From a virus: a DNA stretch of 37,370 bases. The notes beneath the pieces were generated by a model. That model was not told the DNA's origin. It made no database searches and saw only the letters and a program-made list of their open reading frames with translations. The stretch spans positions 1 to 37,370 of the IMG/VR virus record IMGVR_UViG_3300020200_000071; one strand, given 5' to 3'. Numbering within the stretch: the stretch's first letter is position 1; the number at the start of each line of letters is the position of its first letter. The translations under genes were made by a program, and so were the position numbers. This document shows positions 8,355 to 15,740 of the stretch, piece by piece.

Positions 8355-10154
8355 GTCGCGATTATAAGTAAAAAATTCGGAATGAATTGAATGGGGCACG
8401 AGACCTTTGTATGTTGCAAAGTCTTGTGCCTTTATTGCTTGAATAGCTTCGTTAGCCGTAGGCGAATATGGGATTTCAACTAAGCTTAAGTTTCTTTTAA
8501 GATTTAGGTCTCTTGATCTCTTTTTAGCATGTTCCAGCTGTAGAGCAAGATCCGCAAGCCTGCCTTTTTCTGCAACTATTGATATTGGTTCAAAATCTGG
8601 TTTAATCACTGCAAGTATCTTAGCAATATCTGCTTCGTTAACTGTAAAAAAGCCGGCGATCTTTTCTGGATTAGCGGTTGAATATTTGCGTAAAGTAGCC
8701 GTCACCGTTTCATTAGAAATCTGAAATCTTTTACTCTTATTTCCTGGATGAATTGCAATTAGCAATGTTGGCATATTTGATTCTTGCCAAAGCTTTTCTA
8801 CGATTCGGTCGTGAGAATTAGTTATTGGCTGAAAGTCAGATAAGATTAAATTTACCTGCTTGACCTTACGCTTATTAGCAGGAACTTCAGCAAATGATTC
8901 AAAATATCCAGGTTCATCGGCGTTTCCAACAAATTCACTGAACGTTGGAAAGTAATTTTCAAATAGCTTAGATTCGTTCACAATATTCATTATTTTATTA
9001 ATCTGCGAATGTAGAATTTTTTTCATCGGTTGTGTAAAAAAGCTTGCGCCAATCCGAATGTTTTTCTTTCTAAAGACATTCAGTAAAATTCGATAGATTT
9101 CCTTATAGTTCGGATTTGATTCAATTAAGTCAACTGTTTCTGCATCATTAATTAAATCAAAGTTAACGTTAAATTCCTCTCTTTTTAAATATTCTGGAAT
9201 TTTGATTTCAAGCTCCGCATACTTATCTCCAAACTCTTTAACAAAGCCCTTATAGATTGAGTTAATCAACGACACGTATCGCTCATCCATAGTTTCTCCA
9301 TCCATTGGCAAGCTCCGAAGCTCAGAATTATTAAAGCGTTCAATATAATTCATTAAGTCGGTAACTGTAATCCAAATATAATCATCGCTTTTTTTAGCTT
9401 CAGTTCTTTGATTTTCAGCACGATCAATTGCTTCCTGTTGAAACCATGGATCAATTAGTTTTGCCAAGAAGACAGAATCATCTTCGCCGGATTCAGGTTC
9501 ATAGAATCTAAAAACTAGTCCCTCAATCGCTTTATCCATATCATCATTTAAGAAACTGGCCGTTAGTTCAGGATTAAACACCGAAAGGATATGCTTGGTA
9601 AATGAAGTCGTCTTAAATTTCTCAAGCAGCTGATCTATTGGCGTGTAGATAAAGTCCATAATCTCAACCTTTTGCTCATCGCTAAGCTTACCTTCGAATA
9701 CAATTGGCGGTCTTTCAACCTGTAATTTATCAGCCCAATCATTTAGCGTTTCTCCGTCATGGATTGTTTGTTGAGGTTCGCCGTCTTCTCCAAGAATATT
9801 AATGTAACTGAGAATTAGATTATTTTGTGGAAGTCTGTCATATTCAACCTTTTGTGAATTTTTATTGACAAAATACTCAAATCCAAAATAGTGATCGCAT
9901 GGCAAATCAATCTGTCCCAATTTCTCAAAGTGTTGGATTGCTTGCTCGTAATAACGACTTAGTACTCTATCTACAAACGAAAGTTTGCCGCCTTTTTTAT
10001 AAAATTCAGGCTGGCCAGTTTCACAGTTCTTTCTAACTCCAAAAAAAGCCCCATCCATTTTCTCATTAACAATTACATGCTTATTGAGAAGCTCGGAAAT
10101 AAAGTCTTTACCTTTCTTTTGATATAAGTCTTTAATATGTGATAGGCCTGCCAT
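8346..10154 (-). CDS. ATP-dependent nucleic acid ligase fused to a nucleotidylyltransferase domain
   Basis: A 602-residue protein. The N-terminal part has the motifs of covalent nucleotidyltransferases (ligases): motif I KMDG at 32-35 with the predicted adenylated Lys32, a motif III-like YFGFEYF near 105, motif IV-like EGLVFRF near 210, and motif V-like LAKLIDPWF near 235. The middle (about 250-400) is an unassigned helical region. Residues about 430-600 look like a Rossmann nucleotidylyltransferase: NLILSDFQPITNSHDRIVEKL matches the G-x-F-x-P-x-H-x-G-H class with variations. An RNA ligase is favoured over DNA ligase because kinase and HAD genes lie immediately upstream. The order kinase, phosphatase, ligase suggests an end-repair operon. 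A late-type box lies 7 bases before the start. Confidence 0.75.
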   Translation of the reverse strand: MAGLSHIKDLYQKKGKDFISELLNKHVIVNEKMDGAFFGVRKNCETGQPEFYKKGGKLSFVDRVLSRYYEQAIQHFEKLGQIDLPCDHYFGFEYFVNKNSQKVEYDRLPQNNLILSYINILGEDGEPQQTIHDGETLNDWADKLQVERPPIVFEGKLSDEQKVEIMDFIYTPIDQLLEKFKTTSFTKHILSVFNPELTASFLNDDMDKAIEGLVFRFYEPESGEDDSVFLAKLIDPWFQQEAIDRAENQRTEAKKSDDYIWITVTDLMNYIERFNNSELRSLPMDGETMDERYVSLINSIYKGFVKEFGDKYAELEIKIPEYLKREEFNVNFDLINDAETVDLIESNPNYKEIYRILLNVFRKKNIRIGASFFTQPMKKILHSQINKIMNIVNESKLFENYFPTFSEFVGNADEPGYFESFAEVPANKRKVKQVNLILSDFQPITNSHDRIVEKLWQESNMPTLLIAIHPGNKSKRFQISNETVTATLRKYSTANPEKIAGFFTVNEADIAKILAVIKPDFEPISIVAEKGRLADLALQLEHAKKRSRDLNLKRNLSLVEIPYSPTANEAIQAIKAQDFATYKGLVPHSIHSEFFTYNRDLS

Positions 10155-10160
10155 ACTTGG

Positions 10161-10763
10161 TTATTTATTCAAACCAAGTGCGGAATTACAAGATTCAATA
10201 AAGAAGGTGACCGCAACTTGGTCAAAAGTGTTTTTAATTGAGTAAAATCCATTGCCCCTATTTAAGTCAGAAATGTCATATAGGTTGTTCTGGATTAGAT
10301 CAAGCATTAAATACGATTCATCTTCAGTTTTAACAGTTGCATCCCAGTGATCTTTTTTACGAGTATTATCATCAGTTTGGCCATCAGCCGCTACAAATAT
10401 AGTTTTACAGTTACGATAGAGAGCGGAAGATAATAATTTATGCGCTTCTGAGTGCGCTCTATCGTGAGTCAGTCTGCCTCTTAAAATTGCCCAAGCATAG
10501 GCCGATATGATAGCTCGGTCAAATATCCAAATCCTATCATGATAAGCTTCGCGCTGGTTCATTTCTAAAATGGTTAAAATATTGCCTAGACTAAAATAAT
10601 GTAGACCGGGTTGATCTTCTTGCCATTCGAGTTGCAGAGCCTTTAAGTGATTTGCGAAATAAAACTTATAGTATTCAACTCTAGGATCACTGCATTGACT
10701 AATAAACTGTTTAATTAAATGAGTTTTGCCACTGTGTCTTGGGCCTTCAACAAATAATATCAT
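10161..10763 (-). CDS. P-loop kinase (nucleotide or polynucleotide kinase-like)
   Basis: A 200-residue protein. The Walker A motif GPRHSGKT is at residues 7-14, directly after the first strand (MILFVE). A later segment reads IWIFDRAIISAYAWAILRG, where D-R is typical of the thymidylate kinase family, and IFVAAD probably forms a later core strand. The length fits a small nucleotide or polynucleotide kinase. It starts with an ATGA overlap after the HAD gene and is followed 6 bases later by the ligase fusion, so the three are probably translated together. In that context a 5'-end kinase analogous to the kinase half of T4 Pnk is attractive, but a dNMP kinase cannot be excluded. Confidence 0.65.
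   Translation of the reverse strand: MILFVEGPRHSGKTHLIKQFISQCSDPRVEYYKFYFANHLKALQLEWQEDQPGLHYFSLGNILTILEMNQREAYHDRIWIFDRAIISAYAWAILRGRLTHDRAHSEAHKLLSSALYRNCKTIFVAADGQTDDNTRKKDHWDATVKTEDESYLMLDLIQNNLYDISDLNRGNGFYSIKNTFDQVAVTFFIESCNSALGLNK
10162..10169 (-). promoter_or_regulatory. Possible late promoter box AATAAATA
   Basis: Minus-strand AATAAATA followed by AC, 7 bases before the ligase-fusion ATG at 10154. It overlaps the stop codon of the kinase gene, so it may be chance in an AT-rich stretch. Confidence 0.3.
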
Positions 10764-11287
10764 ATAATATTTAATCTAGTAATATTTGAATAATCTTCAA
10801 TTTCACAAGCAGTCATCATATCAAATTCGATAATCTTATTCTTATCAACAAGTACAAATTTAACATTTTCAACAAATCCATAATCGCGTAAACCGACAGT
10901 ATACTCGATTATTTGATATAAAGAGTCTTCATAGATAACAAGTTCATCAACCTCGTCTTCCTCTCTTAACCAATTTATTAATACGTCTACCTTTTTACCA
11001 GATCTACCTAAAAAATAGAGCTTATCAAATCTGATATTTTTTGAAATTAGCAAGTCAATCACAGCATCCCTAGTTTCAACGACTCGATTCGTTATCAAAA
11101 TATTAATTGCAGCTGTGTCCCTAGCTCTAAGAATCACATTTTCAATGCCCCTTATATTAAAGGACTGGTCCAATGATTTTGGTGAATCAAACCATTCATA
11201 TGGGGTTAAACCGGTTGCCTCTTTGCAAACGTAGCCCGGAACCCTGAATAAAGTTTCATCAAAATCGAATACTTGTAATTTCGCCAT
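10760..11287 (-). CDS. HAD-superfamily phosphatase (RNA-repair-associated type)
   Basis: A 175-residue protein with HAD motif I VFDFDETLF (Asp8 nucleophile, Asp10 acid/base), motif II as ITNR near residue 86, a short insert, and a motif IV-like IYEDSLYQII near 139. The spacing and the Y-E-D motif fit the HAD domain described in Swiss-army-knife RNA repair proteins. The likely reaction is removal of a phosphate from a nucleic-acid or nucleotide 3' end. It is the first gene of a coupled operon with a P-loop kinase and a ligase fusion, the set needed to heal and seal broken RNA ends. The substrate is inferred from context. Confidence 0.7.
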   Translation of the reverse strand: MAKLQVFDFDETLFRVPGYVCKEATGLTPYEWFDSPKSLDQSFNIRGIENVILRARDTAAINILITNRVVETRDAVIDLLISKNIRFDKLYFLGRSGKKVDVLINWLREEDEVDELVIYEDSLYQIIEYTVGLRDYGFVENVKFVLVDKNKIIEFDMMTACEIEDYSNITRLNII

Positions 11288-11303
11288 AATTACATATTTT
11301 ACT

Positions 11304-11311
11304 GATAAATA
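11304..11311 (+). promoter_or_regulatory. T4-like late promoter box GATAAATA
   Basis: Plus-strand GATAAATA followed by AC, 33 bases before the ATG at 11345. It lies in the 57-base divergent gap shared with the HAD gene on the other strand. Confidence 0.4.
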
Positions 11312-11344
11312 ACTAAGTAGTTTATACTAATTTACACAATTTCA

Positions 11345-11815
11345 ATGGAAAAAGTAATCAGAAAGACTAGAGAGATCCAAGGTAACCGTTATTCGGCTAT
11401 TCGGGATTGCGTACAGTCACAGAAACCGTTCGCTATTTACAACTTTTTAAACGCTAAGCAGTACAATCAATTCCTATTAGACTTGGACAAATTCGGCAAG
11501 TTAAAATATGTTTTACAGGTACTACACGCAATAGAGCCTAGGTCTGGTATACGCAGATTAAAAGTACCTAGCATCTTTATCACAAATGACGGAACTACTG
11601 TTTCTACCGAAGACTTTAAATCTATTGTCAAGGGTTCAATCAAATACTATTCATTAGACTCAATAATTTGTCTATATGATGGCCGGGTTGGAGTTTTCTA
11701 TAAGAATGGAGATCATCACATTATTGGCAATGATATTTACTCAAGCACAAACATTCAGGACTTTCGCTCTGATTTTTACCAATTGGAAAGTGTTTACTAC
11801 ACGTTTATCAGATAA
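11345..11815 (+). CDS. Hypothetical protein upstream of uvsY
   Basis: A 156-residue protein that I do not recognise. It looks globular and alpha/beta, with a basic N-terminus, a middle Arg-rich segment (IEPRSGIRRLKVPSIF) and an aromatic C-terminus (YQLESVYYTFI). It has no signal peptide and no membrane segment. It lies 32 bases upstream of the UvsY-like gene on the same strand, so it may belong to the recombination cluster, but nothing in the sequence shows this. Confidence 0.6.
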   Translation: MEKVIRKTREIQGNRYSAIRDCVQSQKPFAIYNFLNAKQYNQFLLDLDKFGKLKYVLQVLHAIEPRSGIRRLKVPSIFITNDGTTVSTEDFKSIVKGSIKYYSLDSIICLYDGRVGVFYKNGDHHIIGNDIYSSTNIQDFRSDFYQLESVYYTFIR

Positions 11816-11847
11816 AACTTGCTGAGCAATTTAGGTAAAATAAACAG

Positions 11848-12282
11848 ATGCAGGAAGAAACTCAAAAGAAATCAGTAGCCCAAGTCTTTAAAGAAAAACG
11901 AGAAGTATTTTCTTCAGAGATTTATGATGGCATTAAGTTATTGGACAACATCAAGAAGATGTCACAAGTCCAGGTTACTTTTTTGAGTTTACGCCAGCGT
12001 TTGCTTGAAGAGAATCATACTTTACTCGAACACTTTACCCGTCTTAAAAAGACCTACCGTGAACGTAAGGGAGAGGAGTGGGTTGATACTTCAAAAAGCA
12101 TGCAAATGAGGTACAATTCCAATGAAAAGGCAACAATCGTTGACGGCAAGACCGCCGATATCAAGGAAAAATTAGAACAAATTGAAAATCAAATTGCATT
12201 CTATGCAGAATCGATTAAGACCGTCGATGCTGTTCTATTTGGTTTGAAAACCCGAGTCGATGTAGAAAAACTTCTCGGTTAA
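11848..12282 (+). CDS. uvsY: UvsY-like recombination mediator
   Basis: A 144-residue helical protein. T4 UvsY is 137 residues and helps load the UvsX recombinase on gp32-coated ssDNA. The layout agrees with UvsY: an N-terminal helical segment with basic residues, RLKKTYRERKGEEW near residue 65, where UvsY has its DNA-contacting basic region, then KATIVDGKTADIKEKLEQIE, which resembles the UvsY stretch TVLSADKDVLKVDTSLQY, and a C-terminal helix that in UvsY drives oligomerisation. It sits 15 bases before the UvsW-like helicase, and T4 also keeps these two functions close together. There is no Shine-Dalgarno sequence. Confidence 0.7.
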   Translation: MQEETQKKSVAQVFKEKREVFSSEIYDGIKLLDNIKKMSQVQVTFLSLRQRLLEENHTLLEHFTRLKKTYRERKGEEWVDTSKSMQMRYNSNEKATIVDGKTADIKEKLEQIENQIAFYAESIKTVDAVLFGLKTRVDVEKLLG

Positions 12283-12297
12283 AAATGTTTATGAGTT

Positions 12298-13854
12298 TTG
12301 CTAAGATTTAAAGTTACCGATGATCGTCAATACCTGCAATTAATCCATTCGGATCTAAAAAAAGAGGCTAAAGACCTCAAACTGCACTTTCGCAAACGTC
12401 AAAAAGGCTATCACTTTAATGTTCTTTATAAGAGAAGGCTTTGGGATGGCTATGATAAATTTATAGACTCAGAAAATCGAATAGGCATTGGCCTTTGGCG
12501 AGAAGTAATAAAGTTTGGACAAAACTTTGGTTATGAAATTGAAATCGAAGGTTTAGACTCTTTACTTAATTTAGATTTTACTAGAGAGATGTTGGAGAAG
12601 TTTACGTCAGTTCTCTTAGATGGATCTAATATTGATACTCGAGACTATCAAATGGAAGCAGCTCACCGAGCCCTTAAGTATAAATTTTGTGCACAAGAGC
12701 TTGCTACTTCCGCCGGTAAGACGCTAATTCTTTACATTTATATCTCCTTTCTTAAAAGAAAGGGTATTGTCTCAACAGACAAAAAAGCCCTGATTGTTGT
12801 TCCAAATATTTCGTTAGTCGGCCAAACTGCTGAAAAGTTTGAAAAGGAATATCAAACTGGTTTACTTAATTATAAAATAATGCAGATAGGCGGATCAAAT
12901 AAGTATTCAGATAAAAAGTTTGAAGAAGCTGATCTAGTTATTTCAACTTACCAGAGTTTAGCTAATCGAGAACCTGAATGGTTTTTAAATTTCTCAGTAT
13001 TATGTATTGACGAGGCCCATACGTCAAGAGGGGATTCAATTAAAAATATCTTATTATCTTCTAAAAATGCAGAATATAAGCTGGGACTCTCTGGCACAAT
13101 TAAAGTTGAGGAAGAGTACTCTGACTTTTTTAAGATCCAACAGTATTTAGGTCCATTATCGATGGTCCTTAAGCCAAGTTTTTTAATTGAGCAGCAGCAC
13201 TCGCCAAATGTATACATTAAAATGATAAAGCTTAAATACCCAGAAGACGAACCGTGGGTTAAAAAGTATCTATGGCTCAAAGCGAATAATAAATCAATTG
13301 ATGGTAAAGCCATGTTTACGATGGAACGTGAGTTTATTGTTAGTTATGAGCCACGAATAAATTTTATATCAAGCCTCTGTCGAAAACTTGATGGCAATAA
13401 GCTTATCCTATTCATTAACGTTAAAGACCAATATGGAGCTAAAATTGCTAACCAAATTAGAGAATGGAATGAAAACTGCTATTATATCGATGGCGAAGTC
13501 GGCGACCGGGATCGAGCTTCTTATAAAAATGCAATGGAAAAAGGCCAAGGTGTAGTATTAGTTGCATCATATGGAACTTTTTCTACTGGCATTGACCTTA
13601 AAAATGTCAACCATATCATTTTTGCAGAGAGCTACAAATCAGAAATCACAATTAGACAGTCGATTGGTCGAGGTATGCGCCAATTAGCTGGTAAGCATGA
13701 AGTAGTCGTTTATGATTTAATTGATGACCTTAATGGATACATTGTAAAGCACGGAGCGACTAGGGAAAAAATCTACAATCGGGAAAAGTTTATTGTGTCA
13801 AAACACCAGTTTGAGCTGCTCAAATTTAGAATTAACTCTCATTCACAAAGTTAA
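12298..13854 (+). CDS. uvsW: UvsW-like superfamily 2 helicase
   Basis: A 518-residue protein close in length to T4 UvsW (about 500). The N-terminal domain matches UvsW in layout, including FNVLYKRRLWDGYDKF. Helicase motifs follow in order: motif I TSAGKT near residue 140, motif II DEAH near 239, motif III LSGTIK near 264, VASYGTFSTGID near 425 and motif VI RQSIGRGMRQ near 455. UvsW unwinds branched DNA and R-loops and acts in recombination-dependent replication and fork rescue. The reading frame is open only from TTG at 12298; an ATG 7 bases upstream is in another frame and stops after six codons. The 3' end overlaps the convergent gene by 23 bases. Confidence 0.9.
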   Translation: MLRFKVTDDRQYLQLIHSDLKKEAKDLKLHFRKRQKGYHFNVLYKRRLWDGYDKFIDSENRIGIGLWREVIKFGQNFGYEIEIEGLDSLLNLDFTREMLEKFTSVLLDGSNIDTRDYQMEAAHRALKYKFCAQELATSAGKTLILYIYISFLKRKGIVSTDKKALIVVPNISLVGQTAEKFEKEYQTGLLNYKIMQIGGSNKYSDKKFEEADLVISTYQSLANREPEWFLNFSVLCIDEAHTSRGDSIKNILLSSKNAEYKLGLSGTIKVEEEYSDFFKIQQYLGPLSMVLKPSFLIEQQHSPNVYIKMIKLKYPEDEPWVKKYLWLKANNKSIDGKAMFTMEREFIVSYEPRINFISSLCRKLDGNKLILFINVKDQYGAKIANQIREWNENCYYIDGEVGDRDRASYKNAMEKGQGVVLVASYGTFSTGIDLKNVNHIIFAESYKSEITIRQSIGRGMRQLAGKHEVVVYDLIDDLNGYIVKHGATREKIYNREKFIVSKHQFELLKFRINSHSQS

Positions 13855-14617
13855 GAAAATTCGCTTTGGCGTTTTTCTCAAATTTTATGTGTTCATTCTT
13901 AATGAATATTAGAGCCTCTTCGTGACGAGCAAGTACGCCAATCTCATCCTCAATTAATCTAAGTACCTCCATCTTTTGATCGGTAAGATCAGCGTATGCC
14001 ATGTCCGATTTTCCTCGGACTAGGCCTAAATCTGTCAATCTATCTCTTTCGCTGGGTTCATACTCATGAATTGCTCTAATATCAGCAAGCTCGTCAATTT
14101 CAAGATTTTGAATTGAGCTATTATACTCGTCCATTTGTGCTTCAATGTTTTCTAAAATATCAGTTAACGAAGACTCTGGAACTGGACACATCCATCCCCC
14201 ACTTTGGCCAAGCATACGCACTTCTTTAAATACATCGCCATATTTAGCTAAGAACACATTATTAATAAAATCATCAGTTTCAAACTCTAACCAATTCCAC
14301 CAGGCTCTGTCCAAATCATCATTTGATGCTTCATCGTTGCCGCTAGCCTTTTTATAATCTTCTAAGCTTACGTCTGCATATAGTTTAACATCTATTGCAT
14401 AGTGAGCCTCAAGATCTCGTGAATATCTATTGTAGCCCCATTCTCTACTGTCTAACTCATCAACTTTAGAGTCTAGTTCCTGAAGGGCATCAGCTAATTC
14501 CTGATTAAAATTAGATAGCTCATCTAATAGTCTAGTATAGGTATCAACGAGTCGATCACGGTTCTCAAGGTAATAAGATTCATTTATAAAATTTGAAAAT
14601 TTCTTTAGGAATTTCAT
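13832..14617 (-). CDS. Virion-associated-like protein with capsid-targeting-like N-terminus
   Basis: A 261-residue acidic, helical protein. I start it at ATG 14617, which overlaps the upstream stop as ATGA; a TTG three codons earlier is less likely. The N-terminus, MKFLKKFSNFINES, fits the shared F-x-x-F-I-x-E pattern, with INE-S as a possible prohead-protease site. Residues 192-199 read DRLTDLGL, a second motif shared with three other proteins here. A predicted coiled coil covers about 20-60 and another about 155-260. No known domain was recognised. A head-internal role is inferred from the two motifs. Confidence 0.65.
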   Translation of the reverse strand: MKFLKKFSNFINESYYLENRDRLVDTYTRLLDELSNFNQELADALQELDSKVDELDSREWGYNRYSRDLEAHYAIDVKLYADVSLEDYKKASGNDEASNDDLDRAWWNWLEFETDDFINNVFLAKYGDVFKEVRMLGQSGGWMCPVPESSLTDILENIEAQMDEYNSSIQNLEIDELADIRAIHEYEPSERDRLTDLGLVRGKSDMAYADLTDQKMEVLRLIEDEIGVLARHEEALIFIKNEHIKFEKNAKANFLNFVNES

Positions 14618-15024
14618 TTTTTCCAAGTACCTTTAGCTTTCATTTTTGAAATTTCAATAGCTTGCAATTGTTTAACTGCTTTTTCCTTTGATGGATGGGT
14701 ACCGAGTACCTTTTTACCTTTTGAATCAAGAACAACCCATTTATCTCCACGCCTTGCAATTTTCTCTATTATAAACTCGCCAAACCCAATTACCTTTTTT
14801 TCCGATATGGCGACCGGCTCTAATACTGGAACCGAAACAGGCTGGTCTGCTTGCTGAATTTGCTGGGTTTTGACCTCATTAAATATTTTGTCTACTTTAT
14901 CGACTAATTCTGTTACTTTGGTTTGGATAAGGCACAATTTTTGAAACTGATCTTTAGTAAGAGTTTCAAAAGATTCCTCAACTGAATAGAGGTACTTTAT
15001 AAATAAATCCATCTCAGTTTGCAT
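14614..15024 (-). CDS. Small protein with internal targeting-like motif and a conserved C-terminal phage domain
   Basis: A 136-residue protein when started at ATG 15024, one base after the upstream stop; a TTG start at 15060 would add 12 residues. The first 60 residues are helical. Residues 78-87 read VIGFGEFIIE, resembling the short motif that is N-terminal in neighbouring proteins. It is followed by a compact beta domain, KWVVLDSKGKKVLGTHPSKE and then KAVKQLQAIE, a repeat-like module I recall from many phage proteins. The function is unknown. An internal I-x-E site could separate the two halves if the prohead protease acts here, which is speculation. Confidence 0.65.
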   Translation of the reverse strand: MQTEMDLFIKYLYSVEESFETLTKDQFQKLCLIQTKVTELVDKVDKIFNEVKTQQIQQADQPVSVPVLEPVAISEKKVIGFGEFIIEKIARRGDKWVVLDSKGKKVLGTHPSKEKAVKQLQAIEISKMKAKGTWKK

Positions 15025-15025
15025 C

Positions 15026-15646
15026 TTACAGAGATATTTTTGAGGCAATGACAACTCCAAGAATTAGCTTCGTATAAATCAAACGAAAGTTATAGTACGC
15101 ATCAATAATTGCATATTCGTCCTTGCTTAACTTAACTAATCCTTTTTTGTCGGAAAGCCGGTTAATGCTATTTATCAACTGGACAGTATCTTTAATTTGT
15201 TTATCTCCTATCAGTACTGCTAAAACGTCACTAAATGTTGAATATGCCAGCATTGTTTTTGAATCAGCCAGCTTCTTAATCCAATCATCAGCTATTTCAG
15301 TGCAGTCGCGCTTAGTTAATAGGTCTGTTGTCACGAGCCCTTGATTTAGGATCTGTGAAATGACATCCAATTCGATAACCGTTTCGGCCCGACGGTGAAC
15401 CCAAACAAGATCCGTTTCATGAATATTAATTGAAAATCTAGAATCCTTTTCATAGACGAACCTAATGATCGGCGATGAGTATTTGGCTAACTTTGGGTCA
15501 TAGCCATCTTCGTCAGATATTGAAACGCCTTTTAGGCCATAGGGAATTTCTCCAACCTCTAACGAAAATTCAGAAAATGGAAAATTCACCAAAAATGGAT
15601 ACTTTTTGTTTAAAATCACTCTATCTTGCATGAGCAAGGCTGCCAT
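15026..15646 (-). CDS. Hypothetical protein, first gene of a three-gene operon
   Basis: A 206-residue protein that I do not recognise. The N-terminal half is beta-rich (strands around residues 18-75, with YGLKGVSISDEDGYDP); the C-terminal half (about 85-206) is helical and ends in a hydrophobic segment, LIYTKLILGVVIASKISL, that could be a membrane helix or a buried helix. Two downstream genes follow with a one-base gap and an ATGA overlap. A late-type box AATAAATA lies 17 bases upstream of the ATG, so late expression and a virion role are plausible. T4 late operons contain several baseplate proteins of similar size, but no specific match is visible. Confidence 0.6.
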   Translation of the reverse strand: MAALLMQDRVILNKKYPFLVNFPFSEFSLEVGEIPYGLKGVSISDEDGYDPKLAKYSSPIIRFVYEKDSRFSINIHETDLVWVHRRAETVIELDVISQILNQGLVTTDLLTKRDCTEIADDWIKKLADSKTMLAYSTFSDVLAVLIGDKQIKDTVQLINSINRLSDKKGLVKLSKDEYAIIDAYYNFRLIYTKLILGVVIASKISL

Positions 15647-15663
15647 TTTAATCGTCTTTTTAG

Positions 15664-15671
15664 TATTTATT
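15664..15671 (-). promoter_or_regulatory. T4-like late promoter box AATAAATA
   Basis: Minus-strand AATAAATAC, 17 bases before the ATG at 15646. It matches seven of the eight T4 late core bases. A GTATAAT sequence on the same strand lies 9 bases further upstream. Confidence 0.45.
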
Positions 15672-15740
15672 TAAGATTATACTCACTAGATAAACTTCGA
15701 TCTAGTTAATTGTACAAAACAGTATACCGCCATTCAAAAA

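Noticed and set aside
12948-13313. A 121-codon minus-strand frame
   Set aside because: It is antisense to the UvsW helicase motifs; no start context or operon partner.
13855-15740. Polymerase N-half interrupted by an insertion just upstream of 15741
   Set aside because: The region before this stretch is an intact UvsW gene, not the exonuclease half, so the split is not a simple insertion.
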